Assembly: GCA_030998225.1 (NCBI GenBank)
Contig: JAPYXD010000704.1
Coordinates: 9,114,001 to 9,178,000 of the forward strand
Direction: 5' to 3'
Length of the DNA stretch: 64,000 nt
From: Diplolepis rosae
Lineage: Eukaryota; Arthropoda; Insecta; Hymenoptera; Diplolepididae
Part shown: in pieces, positions 32,325 to 43,485 of the stretch
Layout: each line of letters starts with the position of its first letter
Numbering within the stretch: the stretch's first letter is position 1
Position numbers and translations under genes: made by a program
The notes under the pieces: generated by a model
What the model was told of the DNA's origin: nothing
Seen by the model: only the letters and a program-made list of their open reading frames with translations
Database searches by the model: none

Positions 32325-32725
32325 TTAGTTTTATGTGAAAAATGACTTTCGAAATTTTTATCAAATCTTTACGTTTCGAGACCCCCTGAGTCAGAAAAAA
32401 CGGTTTTTACAAAAGTGTTACAAAACATTTTTGTAAAAACCGAAAATTCAATTTTCCCGCCAAAATATACAAGATACGGCAAAAATGTTAAGAAACTAAA
32501 CTGTTTATTTCAAAACTAATTATACTAATAACATTTTATTAACAATATATAAATCCCATTTTTCAGTTAAATTATACAAAATATGAAAAAAAGTTATAAT
32601 AGAAAATTGATTATTACATAAACTTATGCGAGATATAAAATAAGCTTTAAAATAAAAAATTCTTTGCTTAAAAACAGTCTACGAATTTTTTTCCCTTTTG
32701 AGATATTTGGAAGAAGATTATCACT
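32325..32725 (-). repeat. Dispersed repeat R, deleted copy
   Basis: Reverse-strand order of R blocks: TTTTATGTGAAAAATGACTT, ATCTTTACGTTTCGAGACCC, GAGTCAGAAAAAACGG, then TTGCTTAAAAACAGTCTACG. The GC-rich 5' part and much of the centre are absent. Confidence 0.65.
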
Positions 32726-34606
32726 TGGAAAAAGCATCCCAAAAAAATGCCAACAAGGTGCCAATAACATGCCAAAGTTGGCATAATCCAGAAAGTAAGG
32801 GTTGTCAATATTAGGAAATTTTATGCGACTAAAAAAAACAAAATGAGTATAATAATATGGCCACCCACTGTAGATCATAATAATTTTTTCTCATAAGCAA
32901 GAGAAATGTTATTATATTATAGTTATAATTATATAAGCGAGGAAAAGGAAGTTTACGACTACTTAATGCTCGTGTACGAATAAAGATGATTTCGTACTTG
33001 AGTGGCTAATTACATTTGAAGAAGGACAAGACGTTTAATTCACGGACTAGATATCTCGCTTTATCTCGTTCCACTTAAATCAAGAGTTTTTGGGAGTTAA
33101 GCGTGTACCGAGACCAGTGAACACTGTTACGCTTTTTACCGCTACGTGTCTTCGTAGGCCGTTGAACGTTTTAACGCGAATATCGGGTACGCACGTGTAA
33201 ATTTACCGTAATCATAATTGTTTCTTCTAATTACTACGTTGCACGTTGTATACTCTCTATGTACACTGGCACATACATTTGTGTAATGTAAACAGATTTT
33301 TTGCATTTAAGTTCAAGAAAAAAGAGCAAACCTTCCCTCATTTGCCAAATGGCATAGTCATTATTATTTTTTATTGATGAGATTTTGTGGTCGATACCCT
33401 TGCAAAACAAATCTTGTTAATGAGCATTCAAATGAAATGAATCAAACATTGTTAATTATTTACAGAATTTCAATTGTAAATTAAAGTAATATACTGAATA
33501 GAGAAAAATAATGTTAGATCTGGTTTATAAAATTTTCAAAAATATTTATAGACGCGGAACAAAAAAATGCAAAATTTACAGGACCGTCTAGTAAAATCTA
33601 TTAAATACGGTAAAACCCGAGTTTAGTAGATTTTTCTGGGACATAGATTTGCAAGAAAGTCCAGTTGTAAAAATAAGTACCAAACTTCCTGTATATTTTA
33701 CGAATCTTTTTTCTATGTCTACTTATGAATAAAATACTTTATTTTGTACCTTAATTTTTTGCGGTGAAGAAATATCTTAACTAGGCCCTGACCTGGAATA
33801 AAATTTCAAACCAAACCTGGACCTGATAAGGTAGATTAAAAATAGAGAAGATGACGTTATCGTTTAGTGCTGCCATAGGAAATTTTCTGCAAGGAATATA
33901 CATAATATTTAGATTTTAAACATTTTCAAATCACAGAAACAATGTTTTTTTTTTTAACTGAGTGAACCTACAAAACAAGAATTAATTTTCCAGTTGATGA
34001 ATACTTTATGCCAAATCCTAGACTATTTGAAATATTCTTAGATTCCATACGAAATTGGGTATTAATTTAAGTAACTGATTTTTGCAGTAAATTTAGGTAT
34101 ATTGATCATTCAATTGGTTAAAAATATTATGCAAGTGACTTGGTATACTTTTATACTTCATACTTCATATACTTTATACTTTATACTTCATTTAAATTTA
34201 AGAAATCGCTTTTAAAACTTCATTTCTTTAATTCAAAGTAAAAACACCTTTAGAACGAATATGAATTTATTTAATTTTAAGAAATTATCTTTTTAGCCTT
34301 TTTTAAATGAAAGAAATTATTTTTTTTAAATTATTTATTAGGTTTAGAAAAATATTTTTTTGCTTGAAATAAAATACTGGCAGAAACCTAAGAAATACTT
34401 TATTTAATTTTATTACCCTGAACTAAGACAATTTTTTCTTCAAATTAAAGAAAATATTTCTGTTAATCACATTACGCATGTACTTATGCGACTACGCAGA
34501 CGTTCATTCCTTAAATTTAAAGAAAAAAATTTGTTTGATTCAAAGAAATTTTATTTAATCAAAGAAACTTTTTTCGGGTGTAACAATCCTTGCAACAATG
34601 AACAAC
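32726..34606. other. Intergenic sequence, one unique-looking patch
   Basis: Around 33000-33270 the GC content rises and the sequence looks non-repetitive (CGTGTACCGAGACCAGTGAA). It could be a regulatory island or a non-coding exon but has no supporting splice sites. At 34145-34190 there is a short TATACTTCATACTTCA microsatellite. TAGGCCCTGACCTGG near 33782 recurs inverted near 37350. Confidence 0.3.
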
Positions 34607-36519
34607 CCTGCTGGAAGTAAAAAGATTGAAAAAGATAGGAACTGGGGGATTGGAAAAGATAGAACATTTCTATCTCTCCCAGCCCATCACTTTGGATCCC
34701 CAAAATTCTATCCTTTTCTATCCCCGCATTTATCCAGAGTGACCGGGAATATCTATCTATTTCTATCCCTTAGTCTATTCGCCGACTGAAGTACTATCTA
34801 TCTTTTTCTATACTTTTCTCTATCTTTCATGATCGACCACTTGTATCTTTTTCTATCCATCATTTATCTTACCATAGTGCAAATTTTAATCTCTTTCTAT
34901 ATCCCTCAGTATCTATTCATACCACGAAATGAAGAGTGCAGTTCTAAAAAGCATTGTGTCCATCTTATATAGGGGAAGACTATTACTTCATTGGCCATAA
35001 AATATAATCACCCTTTTAGAAAAAGAATATAAAATATCTTAGTAGTGGATTGATCTTCTTTTGTTGTAAGGAGAAATAATGTGGGATAGAGAGTTTAAAA
35101 TGTGTAATATGAAGAGATAGACATCGACTAGATTGGCAAGAAGATGGAGAAAGATTGACGTTGATAGATGAAGGATAAAATGAGATAGAAAAGGGGAGAT
35201 TAAAAAAGATAGACGTGATTTTAGATTGACAAAGACATAGAAAAAGATTTACGTGGATAGATAAATCATAGGATGAGATAGAGAATGAAAGACGGAAAAA
35301 GATAGACGTGAAGTTAGTTTGACAAAGAGATAATAAAATATTGACGTTGATAGATGTAGAATAGAATGATAGAAAAGGGGAAATTGAAAAAGATAGACGT
35401 GCATTGTGATTGACTAAGAGATGAAGAAAGATTAAGGGGGTATTGTACCCGAGTCGGTCCGAAATATCGATGTTTTTAAATCGTTGTGAAAAAAAAAACT
35501 TTTCAATATTTTTATTTGCAATTTTTCGTAAGTTATTCTACAGGATATGGACAATGACATTTTTTTTTACTTTTGAAAATTTTCTACAAATATAGTTTTT
35601 TCGACGCCTTGAACTTGAGCCTGCCGAAAAAAGTTGCTCCCTTGCGGACACGATATCTTCCGTTCAAAGATTCTGAAACACAAATTTTAACCCATTTTAT
35701 AGCAATAACACTTCCCGCTATCGCCTGAACTAGGGAATAATAAAAATAAAAATTGTTTCAATTTTTTATCCACTTTTAAAGAAATATGATGATTTTTTGC
35801 CCTGTTTTTGTTTGTATTTTGCTTTGAAAACAATATTTAAATAAATGCTTTAGGCATAATCCTAGTTTTGGCCAAATATATATATTTTCTAAGTAAGCTC
35901 AACAAATTTCAAGTCAATTGGATCAATAGTTTTTGAGTTATCGTGTCCGCAGTTTCGAAAAAAATGGTTTCGAGAAAAACGAGTTTAAAGATTTACAATC
36001 ACGGTGCATACAAATGATATAACTCGCGGTCAATCAGCGATTCCAGGACCATACATTGCTCCCTCTTCTTTCTCGTAAAACTCGTTGTCTACGTCATAAA
36101 TATTAAAAAAAAATTTCGAAAGTCATTTTTCACATAAAACCAATACCTTCTCATCCATGATGAGAATGTAAAAAAAATTCGATTTTTCGGACCATCTCGG
36201 GTAGAATACCCCCTTAAGGTGGATTGATGAAGGATGGGATGAGATAGAGATTAGGTGATTGGAAAAGATAGCCATAGACTTAGATTGGCAAGAAGATAGA
36301 AAAAGACTCACGTGTATTGTGATTGACTAAGAGATAGAAAAAGATTAAGGAGGATTGATAAAAAATTATAAGGGACAGAAAAGTGAGGATTGGAAAAGAT
36401 AGACGTGAATTCAGAATGAAAAAGAGATAGAATTGGATAAATTATCCCTATCTTTTTCTATAATAAAGATTCAAAATGATTCAAAAGGATAAGATTTCTA
36501 TCTTTTTACTTCCAGCAGG
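34607..36519. mobile_element. DNA element built of GATAGAAAAAGAT motifs
   Basis: Terminal inverted repeats of 20 bp: CCTGCTGGAAGTAAAAAGAT (34607-34626) and its exact inverse ATCTTTTTACTTCCAGCAGG (36500-36519). The interior has dozens of ATAGAAAAAGAT / ATCTTTTTCTAT variants, reading one way on the left (34650-34930, CTATC) and mainly the other way on the right (35090-36480, GATAG). A TTAA-flanked element is inserted at 35436-36213. No transposase ORF. Confidence 0.8.
35432..36217. mobile_element. TTAA-flanked element nested in the GATAG-motif element
   Basis: Ends GGGGGTATTGTACCCGAG and CTCGGGTAGAATACCCCC are inverted, with TTAA on both outer sides (35432-35435 and 36214-36217), as expected of piggyBac-type insertion. 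The inside includes CGTAAGTTATTCTACAGG and, near 36118-36175, the same AGTCATTTTTCACATAAAAC...GATGAGAATGT block that ends repeat R, so the two share a 3' module. No ORF. Confidence 0.7.
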
Positions 36520-38658
36520 TAAATAAAAAATCTATAATTAGATTTTTACTTACGTGTCAGTTATATTTTTTGACAAGTTAATTGAAACACAGTTTCGAAT
36601 TTCTTGGCTAGTAAAGTTACCAGCCACCAATTATATGGCATGATTTGGGAAATGGTACGACGTATGACCATAAATTTTCTATGCCAGTAATGAAATGAAC
36701 CGCAAATGAGCTGTGTATCATGCGTATTTATCGTGGAACCTGTCAATGCTGCATAGTTATAATAAATAATTGCTATAAGTGCCTAAACAGTGATGCAGTT
36801 ATACTATTGTACATTCTAATTACAACATGATTTAAAGACAGCTTTGTTCTCATTTACACCAACAATAATTACAATTTAATTTTATGAATTTTTTTGTTAA
36901 ACGTAGAAAAAAATTAATATTTACCGGATTTCATTTTCCAGTCAAACTATTCTAGATAAGAAAAAACGTTAATAAGAAACATTGTTTACTTAAAAGAGAT
37001 CTACTTTAGTAAAATATATATTTTTCGTTTTAATCTAAAAAAATGTTATAGTAATCAATTATGAGGAATAAAAAATGAAGTAAAAAACTAGTTAAAGATC
37101 TGCTCTTCAAATAAACACTTTTTTACGACTAAAAAAGTATTTTGGTTGTTTGGTACCACCTACTCAGAAATGTTTTCCTCTCCTAATCTAGGGCCAGGCA
37201 TGGAAATTCTTAATCTGACTTAAAATAGGGAACTAAACCTGGGTCCATCATGGCAAATGGATTATTGCAACGGTATCTCTCGAATTTTTAATCTACTTTA
37301 CTGCGGGTCTAAATGTGATTCAGTGTTTTATGCCAGGCTAGGGCCAGGTCAATGAATTTCTGTCATAGTAATAACTTGCACAGGATGAGAATTACAAATG
37401 GTATTACAATAATAATGGAATACAATAAATAGTTTTTAGAAAACATTCTAAAAAACTACCCTTTTTGAGAGGAATAATTGAGTTTTTTTTATTGGATGTG
37501 ACAAATATTACATGCATCAGGTATAAAAAGTCTTTAAAATATTTGCGAGGATTGTATTTTTTCCTTCTCAAGTATGGACCATAAAAGGGGGTAGAACATT
37601 GTCTAAAAATATAAAAAAATATTCTGAGTTATTTGTATTGTTTTTGAATGGATACTCTTGATAGAACGTACAATACGATTTTATAAATTATTTTATAAAT
37701 GCTGTTATGTAATGATTAATTTTATAAAAAGTACCCTCTTCATCGATTCTTATAACCATTTTTGTCATAATTTGATAAAATTTTATTTTCTTTAGACCAT
37801 AATTTTAAGCAAAAACTAAAATAATTGTATATTAATGAAGTGACTAATTTAGAAAGTTTACCAAACTTTGCTAATATTTTATATAATTTCATAATCATAC
37901 GATGTCACTAATTTCATTATGTTTATTATCATTTGCCTATTTATGTAAGGGTCATTTAGATTAGAGATTTTCATTTAATTCATAATAATTATCATAAATT
38001 TTGTAATTTAATGCAGAATAAAATATATCCGATGAGTCGATTTTGCAGACAGTTTAAAACTACTTTCTTTTGCCTTTTTTGTTTTCAGCAACGGAATTTT
38101 TAAATCTTAGATTATGATTATATGAAGTTCATCATCTTGATTTTCAGACATTTATCACTTGCCAAGTCACACTCAAAATGTCTCAGTTCGAGTAGAGCTG
38201 GTTATCTTGATCGCAATTGCCGTTTCTTTTAGTTTTCTCTTACTGGAGACATTCTATTTATTTCCATTTCCGTTTTTATTTCAATAGTTTGTACAAACTT
38301 TTAAGTAACAAGAAGAGTGTGCAATTATTAAGTTATTGAAATATGAGCGAAAGTATGACACCGGTTTTTTCCTAGGATTTGTTTCTAGGACATTCATTAT
38401 TATCCTCTGAAAACTTATTCACGATACATTTGTATTTAAAAACTTAAAATTTATTTAATCTTACAGTATCGTAATTTTGTACTCGGATGTAACATATATT
38501 ATGGTACTTTTCTGGAAAAAGTATATTTATAAATTCTGATAAAATTAAAAATACTTTATGCTTTCATTTGGAAATCTTCTAAGATATACTAAGTATTATA
38601 AATGATGTCTTTAAATATTAATAAGTTAAAAGTAGTGTAAGTTGTATTGACCCTGAAT
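36520..38658. other. AT-rich intergenic sequence
   Basis: GCTAGGGCCAGGTCAATG near 37350 is an inverted relative of a block near 33782, possibly outer arms of a decayed larger element. Otherwise nothing recognised. Confidence 0.3.
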
Positions 38659-38938
38659 ATTAATAAAATGGTACGTTGTTGGAAAAATTGACTTTAGGGT
38701 CCAAAAATGATTAAGTCGATTTAATCAGACGTTTTGGCTCAAATCGGAGCCAAATATCACATTAGTGATATTTATTAAATTTTTTCACGTAGTTGGAGAA
38801 ATATTATCTTTAATTAACGTACAACTTATTTAATACTCCTCCAACTATAGGTGAAAGATTTTAATAAATATCACTAATGAGGGCTCCGATCTGAGCCGAA
38901 ACGTCTGATCGAATCGACTTAATCCTTTCTGGACCCTA

Positions 38939-40176
38939 ACACATCTCTCAATAAGTTTCCGGTCTAACTAAAGAAAACACAGTTTTTTTTTGAGAAATTT
39001 GACTTTATCCATCAACATAGTTTCCTTCAAACGTAATACATTCATTCCAACGCTTCTCTAACTTTTCGATGCTTTTTTTGTAGAATGATTCGTCTTTGCT
39101 CTCAAAATAGGCCTCAGTTTCGGCAATCACTTCTTCATTGGAGCCAAATATCTTTCCCTGGAGTACTTTTTCCAGGTCAGTAAAGAGCCATTGTCACTGG
39201 GGGCCAGATATGGAGAATACGGTGGGTGAGGAAGCAATTCGAAGCTTAATTCATTCAATTTGACCATCGTTTTCATGGACTTGTGGCACGGTGCATTGTC
39301 TTGGTGAAAGAGCACTTTTTTCTTTTACATCTGAGACCATTTTTTCATGATTTCTGCGCTCAATCAATCCAGTAATGCCATTTAATAGTCGCTGTTAATG
39401 GTTTTACCTTTCTCAAGATAGTCAATAAACAAAATACCATGCGCGTCACAAAATACGGATGCCATAACCTTGCCAGCACACTGTTGAGTTTTTGGTCGCT
39501 TTGGACGGCTTTCACCAGCTGCTGTCCACTTAGCTGACGATATTTTTGTTTTAGGTGTGTAATAGTAGATCCATGTTTCATCCATTGTCACATACCGACG
39601 CAGAAAATCCTTTTTACTTCGCTTGAACAGCTCCAAACAGCGTTTTGAATCCTCGACGCGTTGTTGTTTTTGGTCGAGTGTGAGCAAACGCAGCACCCAC
39701 TTCGAAAACAACTTACACATCCCCAAAGATTCGTGCAAAATTGTAAACACACTATCTTCTGATATCTTTAAGGTGTCAGCTATCTCACGCAACTTTAATT
39801 TACGATCGCCCAAAACTATTTTGTGGACTTTTGTTATGTTTTCCGGAACAACTGCTGATTTTGGGCGACCAGAGCGTTCAGCGTCATCGGTGTTTATACG
39901 ACCGCGTTTAAATTCGGCATACCAGTCGTTGATTGACAGTATTTTTTGCCATTAAAAAGTAATGTTTGATTAACACTTGGAACTCTTTTTTATTCATTGT
40001 TTTGAAAATGACAAAAGTTGCTTCACCAAAACCTCTGCAACTTCAGAACCAAACGTCAGATTATCATGAAATTTTGACACTTAATGTTTGAAAGTTGGTA
40101 CTAACCAGAAATCATATGGATTTGACAACAGCGGTGCCATCTATATGTCAGACCGGAAACTTATTGAGTGATGGGT
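38939..40176 (-). mobile_element. Near full-length mariner, inactivated
   Basis: Inverted ends ACACATCTCTCAATAAGTTT (left) and ACCCATCACTCAATAAGTTT (right, reverse) with TA on both sides; 1238 bp. The minus strand encodes a mariner transposase: LKLREIADTLKISEDSVF helix-turn-helix part, TMDETWIYYYTPKTK with the first catalytic Asp, SAKWTAAGESRPKRPK, KVMASVFCDAHGILFIDYL, and FHQDNAPCHKS with the second Asp. Frame changes split it at about 39315-39382, and the third catalytic Asp of SPDLAPSD is Tyr here (SPYLAPSD). The style suggests the irritans-like group. It cannot be active. Confidence 0.92.
39382..39813 (-). pseudogene. Mariner transposase fragment (helix-turn-helix to second catalytic block)
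   Basis: 143 codons on the minus strand inside the mariner, about 40% of the usual 345 residues. It contains TMDETWIYYYTP (first Asp). It stops before the HQDNAP block, which is in another frame at 39127-39315. An upstream N-terminal stretch continues in a different frame to about 39960. Confidence 0.88.
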
Positions 40177-40213
40177 TAAGCCAATTTTCCAAAAACGTAC
40201 CATTTTATTAATA

Positions 40214-40704
40214 AGTTTCTCTGATACACTAGTTTTACAAAAATGTCCTATATTCATTAAATAAATACATGCATTAAATAATTTTTCACAATTAGGCTCA
40301 AAACAAGAGAATATTTTCTACTGCAACATAAAAATAATTTGTTGGTTGATCCAACTACTTCTGTTTGTAAATTATGCTTCTGATAATTATTTATTGATTA
40401 TCACAACTATTCATTTGGTAATAAACCAGTAAAATAGCTAGGAACGTGAGAAGAAATTTGGGCCTGGGAGGAGCAACTTACGGGCCCTAATTTTACACAA
40501 GTTTATTATATAGATGATTTTATTTTATTAATTTTTTTTTAGTAAAGAGGATCCGGAAACCCAAACCTCCCAAAAATTTTTGGACAGGGCCAGTATGCAC
40601 ATGTTACAAACTGAAGTACTAGCATAATTTATTTTTCCACATATGCTTAAAATATGAAATCGGAGGATCATAATTTTAAAAAATACCCTTATATAATACA
40701 CAAA
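40214..40704. other. AT-rich spacer
   Basis: No gene. GGGCCTGGGAGGAGCAACTT near 40465 is a small GC-richer patch of unknown origin. Confidence 0.3.
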
Positions 40705-41145
40705 ATATAAAAAAAAATGTTGTAGTTATTTTTTTAGTTAGAATGCTTTCCATACCCAAAATATTGATAATATAAAAACTTCAAAGGCCTGTGTCTAATA
40801 CTTTAGATTTTATTCAAACATATGTTGCAACAAACACGGAAAATCACAACTTTCGGAAAACGGGGTTTAAAGCAGGTCTTTGTAGTGAAGCCTTAATACC
40901 CGCTATCAAATTTCCCCTGCTCCATATAAGGTTCCTTCTTGAGCAATTTTTTTCTCTTCCTCTGAAAGCTGGGCAGACTTTACTCTTTTCCATATAATTC
41001 AGAAATATTAGAAAATAAATAAACAAACTATTTTGTGTAAAAAGCTAATTTTCGCTAAAAAAAAACGTTTTTCATAAACCGTACTAATTTTTAATTTTAT
41101 TTATTTAACCAAGAAAAAAGCTCAAATTGCCCTGAAAATATTTTA
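40705..41145 (+). repeat. Dispersed repeat S, copy 1
   Basis: About 440 bp that recur at 51773-52220. Shared blocks include GTTGCAACAAACACGGAAAA, AGTGAAGCCTTAATAC and ACAAACTATTTTGTGTAAAA. Small ORFs on both strands are not conserved between copies. Class unknown. Confidence 0.75.
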
Positions 41146-41640
41146 TAAAATTTATCATAAAATTACGAAAATTTAACAAAATTTTAAGTTACAAGTTCCA
41201 GAATTTCCAGATACAAGTATCAGAATACTCAACACATTGTAACTAAATATTAAGAAATTGTTTCCTAGATTTACTAAAAAGTAACTGAATTTTCTGAAAT
41301 TTTTCTTAATATTATGAAACTCAACTGAGTTTTTATAAAATGTATCTTAAAGCTACAAAACTGAAACAGGATTTTTATAAAATTTATTATAAAATTACGA
41401 AACTAACAAAATTTTTAGTTACATGTAATTGCATAAAACTTCAGTTACCCAAAACATAAAATCATTCCTGTTACAAGTTTCAGAATTTCCAGATACAAAT
41501 ATCAGAATATTGAACACTTTGTAACTGAAAATTAATAAATTGATTATAAAATTTACTAAAAAGTAAATGAATTTTCTGAAATTCTATCTTACTTTTACGA
41601 AACTCTAATTGATTAAAACTCTAGTCACGTGTTTCAGGAA
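41146..41640 (+). repeat. Twofold direct repeat following repeat S
   Basis: A unit of about 230 bp (41147-41340 and 41376-41610) shares CAGAATTTCCAGATACAA, TTACTAAAAAGTAA and GAATTTTCTGAAAT. A weak relative follows copy 2 of repeat S near 52320-52400. Confidence 0.6.
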
Positions 41641-42146
41641 ATTACGGTAGAAATTTCTAACAATGCAAATTTCTCAGACCTAATCCTACAAAAAAATATA
41701 TATTTGATTTTTCACTTTTGCAATTTGGAAAATTTTGAGCCTATACTTTCCGGATCTACCTGATCGCTGGATCTGTTTGAGACTGATTAAATTTTAATCA
41801 GACTACCATTGATATTTATTTTATGGAAGTCAATGGTATCCTAGCGATTAAATTTGCAATTAATTATCTCCAAAACGATTTGTGCTCCAGGATGCAATAA
41901 AGAAATCCAATTTCAAAGGAATTTGCAAAACTGAAAAAATCTTTTGTGTTCTTAACCTGATTATGAGCGTTTATCGTAATGATCCATAGATAATCACGAA
42001 TCCAGAGAGAGTCTGCAATGCATCTCAAGAAGGTTTCTATAATATACATGCAAGTGAGTAGAAACCCGCTTATGCCAATTAGCAATCATCCCATCAGGTA
42101 TGTTGTATTATCTCAACAGGTCCGTTCAGCTCTACACTCTTTGCCT
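41641..42146. other. Intergenic spacer
   Basis: Nothing recognised. A 73-codon minus-strand ORF (41864-42085) has no family signature. Confidence 0.3.
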
Positions 42147-43174
42147 CTCTAAACCTGAATCAGTGAAATAGTCACTGGTTCAATCAGTGAAAATATATCA
42201 ACTGATGAATCAGTGCCCTGCTTTGATTTCACTGATGAATCAGTGAACGCACCACGTGAACATAACTTTTGAATTCGCGAATTCAAAAAAGAGGTTAGAT
42301 TTTCGACGCGCACTATAACATAATCGTAAATGTGCTTTGGTGATTGCAAGTGCTCTTTGCAATCACATATAATTATCAAGACGATCAAAAGTATTCAACG
42401 AATACTTGCCGGATATAGTGTATGTACAGTAATTATTTCTCACGATAAAATTGGTAAGTCATTATAACCTTAAATTTTTTCATCGATTCGATCGATTTTT
42501 TCTTTTTTTTTCAACGATTTAAATGTTAAAATCACAAAGTAAATGGAACTTAATTGATAATTTTTGGTCGAATGATAATATAATCAGAGTAAATATATGT
42601 CGTGAGAAATTTGGATATAATGTATATTCCACTCCTAGGAAATGTTTTATTAACCTTTAACAAAAGAATACCTCATGTTTCATCCAAGGAGATGGGTGGT
42701 TCCTTACTCCTCCATTATCGCCTGTTTCGGCTTTTAATCTCTTGTTCAAAGTCTATTACGTTTTCAATCTCCAATTTCCAACCTCGCTCATTAACTTTTT
42801 CAATTTCTTCGCGAACTATGTCTATGGGATCGATTCCATTTCCATGAATTCTGTTTCATCGCTCTGATCGCTCGACAACAATACTAATAATTTCAAAAAT
42901 ATATCCTCGGAACCATCTACTTCAAATGCAGAATAATAATTACAATGTATAATAATAATCACGTAATTTCATTTTAATGTTGTTTAACCTTAAATAAACG
43001 TGTTCATCGATCGTTAAAATATATAGCTGATTTTATTATTCAAACCTGAATATTTCACTGATTCAATAAGTGAGTTCAATCTATTTCACTGATTCTCAGT
43101 GAAAGACTTATAGCTGCTGCTATCAGTGAATAGTCACTGCGAATCAGTGACCGTACACTGATTCAGGTTTAGAG
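42147..43174. mobile_element. ATCAGTGA-motif element, largest copy (E1)
   Basis: Inverted ends CTCTAAACCTGAATCAGTG (42147-42165) and its exact inverse (43156-43174). Both subterminal zones are packed with AATCAGTGA / TCACTGATT motifs (42160-42260 and 43050-43165). The 800-bp centre is of ordinary composition and keeps a decayed minus-strand reading frame, unlike the smaller copies. This may be closest to a founder element. Confidence 0.75.
42694..42937 (-). pseudogene. Decayed coding stretch inside element E1
   Basis: On the minus strand two abutting frames read like protein: an acidic part (AFEVDGSEDIFLKLLVLLSS, then DQSDETEFMEMES, stop) and, after a frame change near 42843, GIDPIDIVREEIEKVNERGW followed by KLEIENVIDFEQEIKSRNRR and a stop. 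No domain is recognised. It could be the remains of the element's own protein or a captured host exon. Confidence 0.35.
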
Positions 43175-43233
43175 ATTGTATATAAAGATCATGACTCCAG
43201 CAAAAATCCAGAAAACCCATTATTTCGGCTCTT

Positions 43234-43485
43234 TTAATGAAAATCCCCACAGACACAAGTTTTCACTTTGCTCCTGTGTTCGACTTTACTCGCGCTAGGA
43301 AGTGGTTCGCGTGGGAAAACGGATCCTACCTCTTTGGCATTCAAGACTTGGTGGAGCAAGGACACAAGTGCGAAAGAAGGGATTAAACCCCCACTATTTA
43401 ATGTTTCATGGTATGGCATGGGAAAGCGAGCTACATCGGGGGCGTTCTTCGCATCCAGTTTCAGTTCTATTCTAACATCTCTCAA
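43234..43485. other. Coding-like patch of unknown identity
   Basis: A GC-richer stretch is open on both strands. On + an ORF from ATG 43237 to TAA 43386 (49 codons) reads TRARKWFAWENGSYLFGIQD. On - an 83-codon ORF (43234-43485) contains APDVARFPMPYHETLNSGG and ends VKTCVCGDFH. Neither matches a family I know. It begins 60 bp beyond element E1, so it may be flanking unique sequence or part of a larger element. Confidence 0.3.

Larger units (their letters stand above)
38659..40213. mobile_element. Long-TIR MITE split by a mariner insertion
   Basis: The left arm from TATTAATAAAATGGTACGTT through ATTAAGTCGATTTAATCAGA to CAAATCGGAGCC is mirrored on the right, but the right copy is cut after GGACCCTA by a mariner (38939-40176) and resumes at AGCCAATTTTCCAAAAACG to 40213. 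Joined, the arms are about 95 bp each and the MITE is about 315 bp. The mariner used a TA inside the right arm. Confidence 0.85.
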
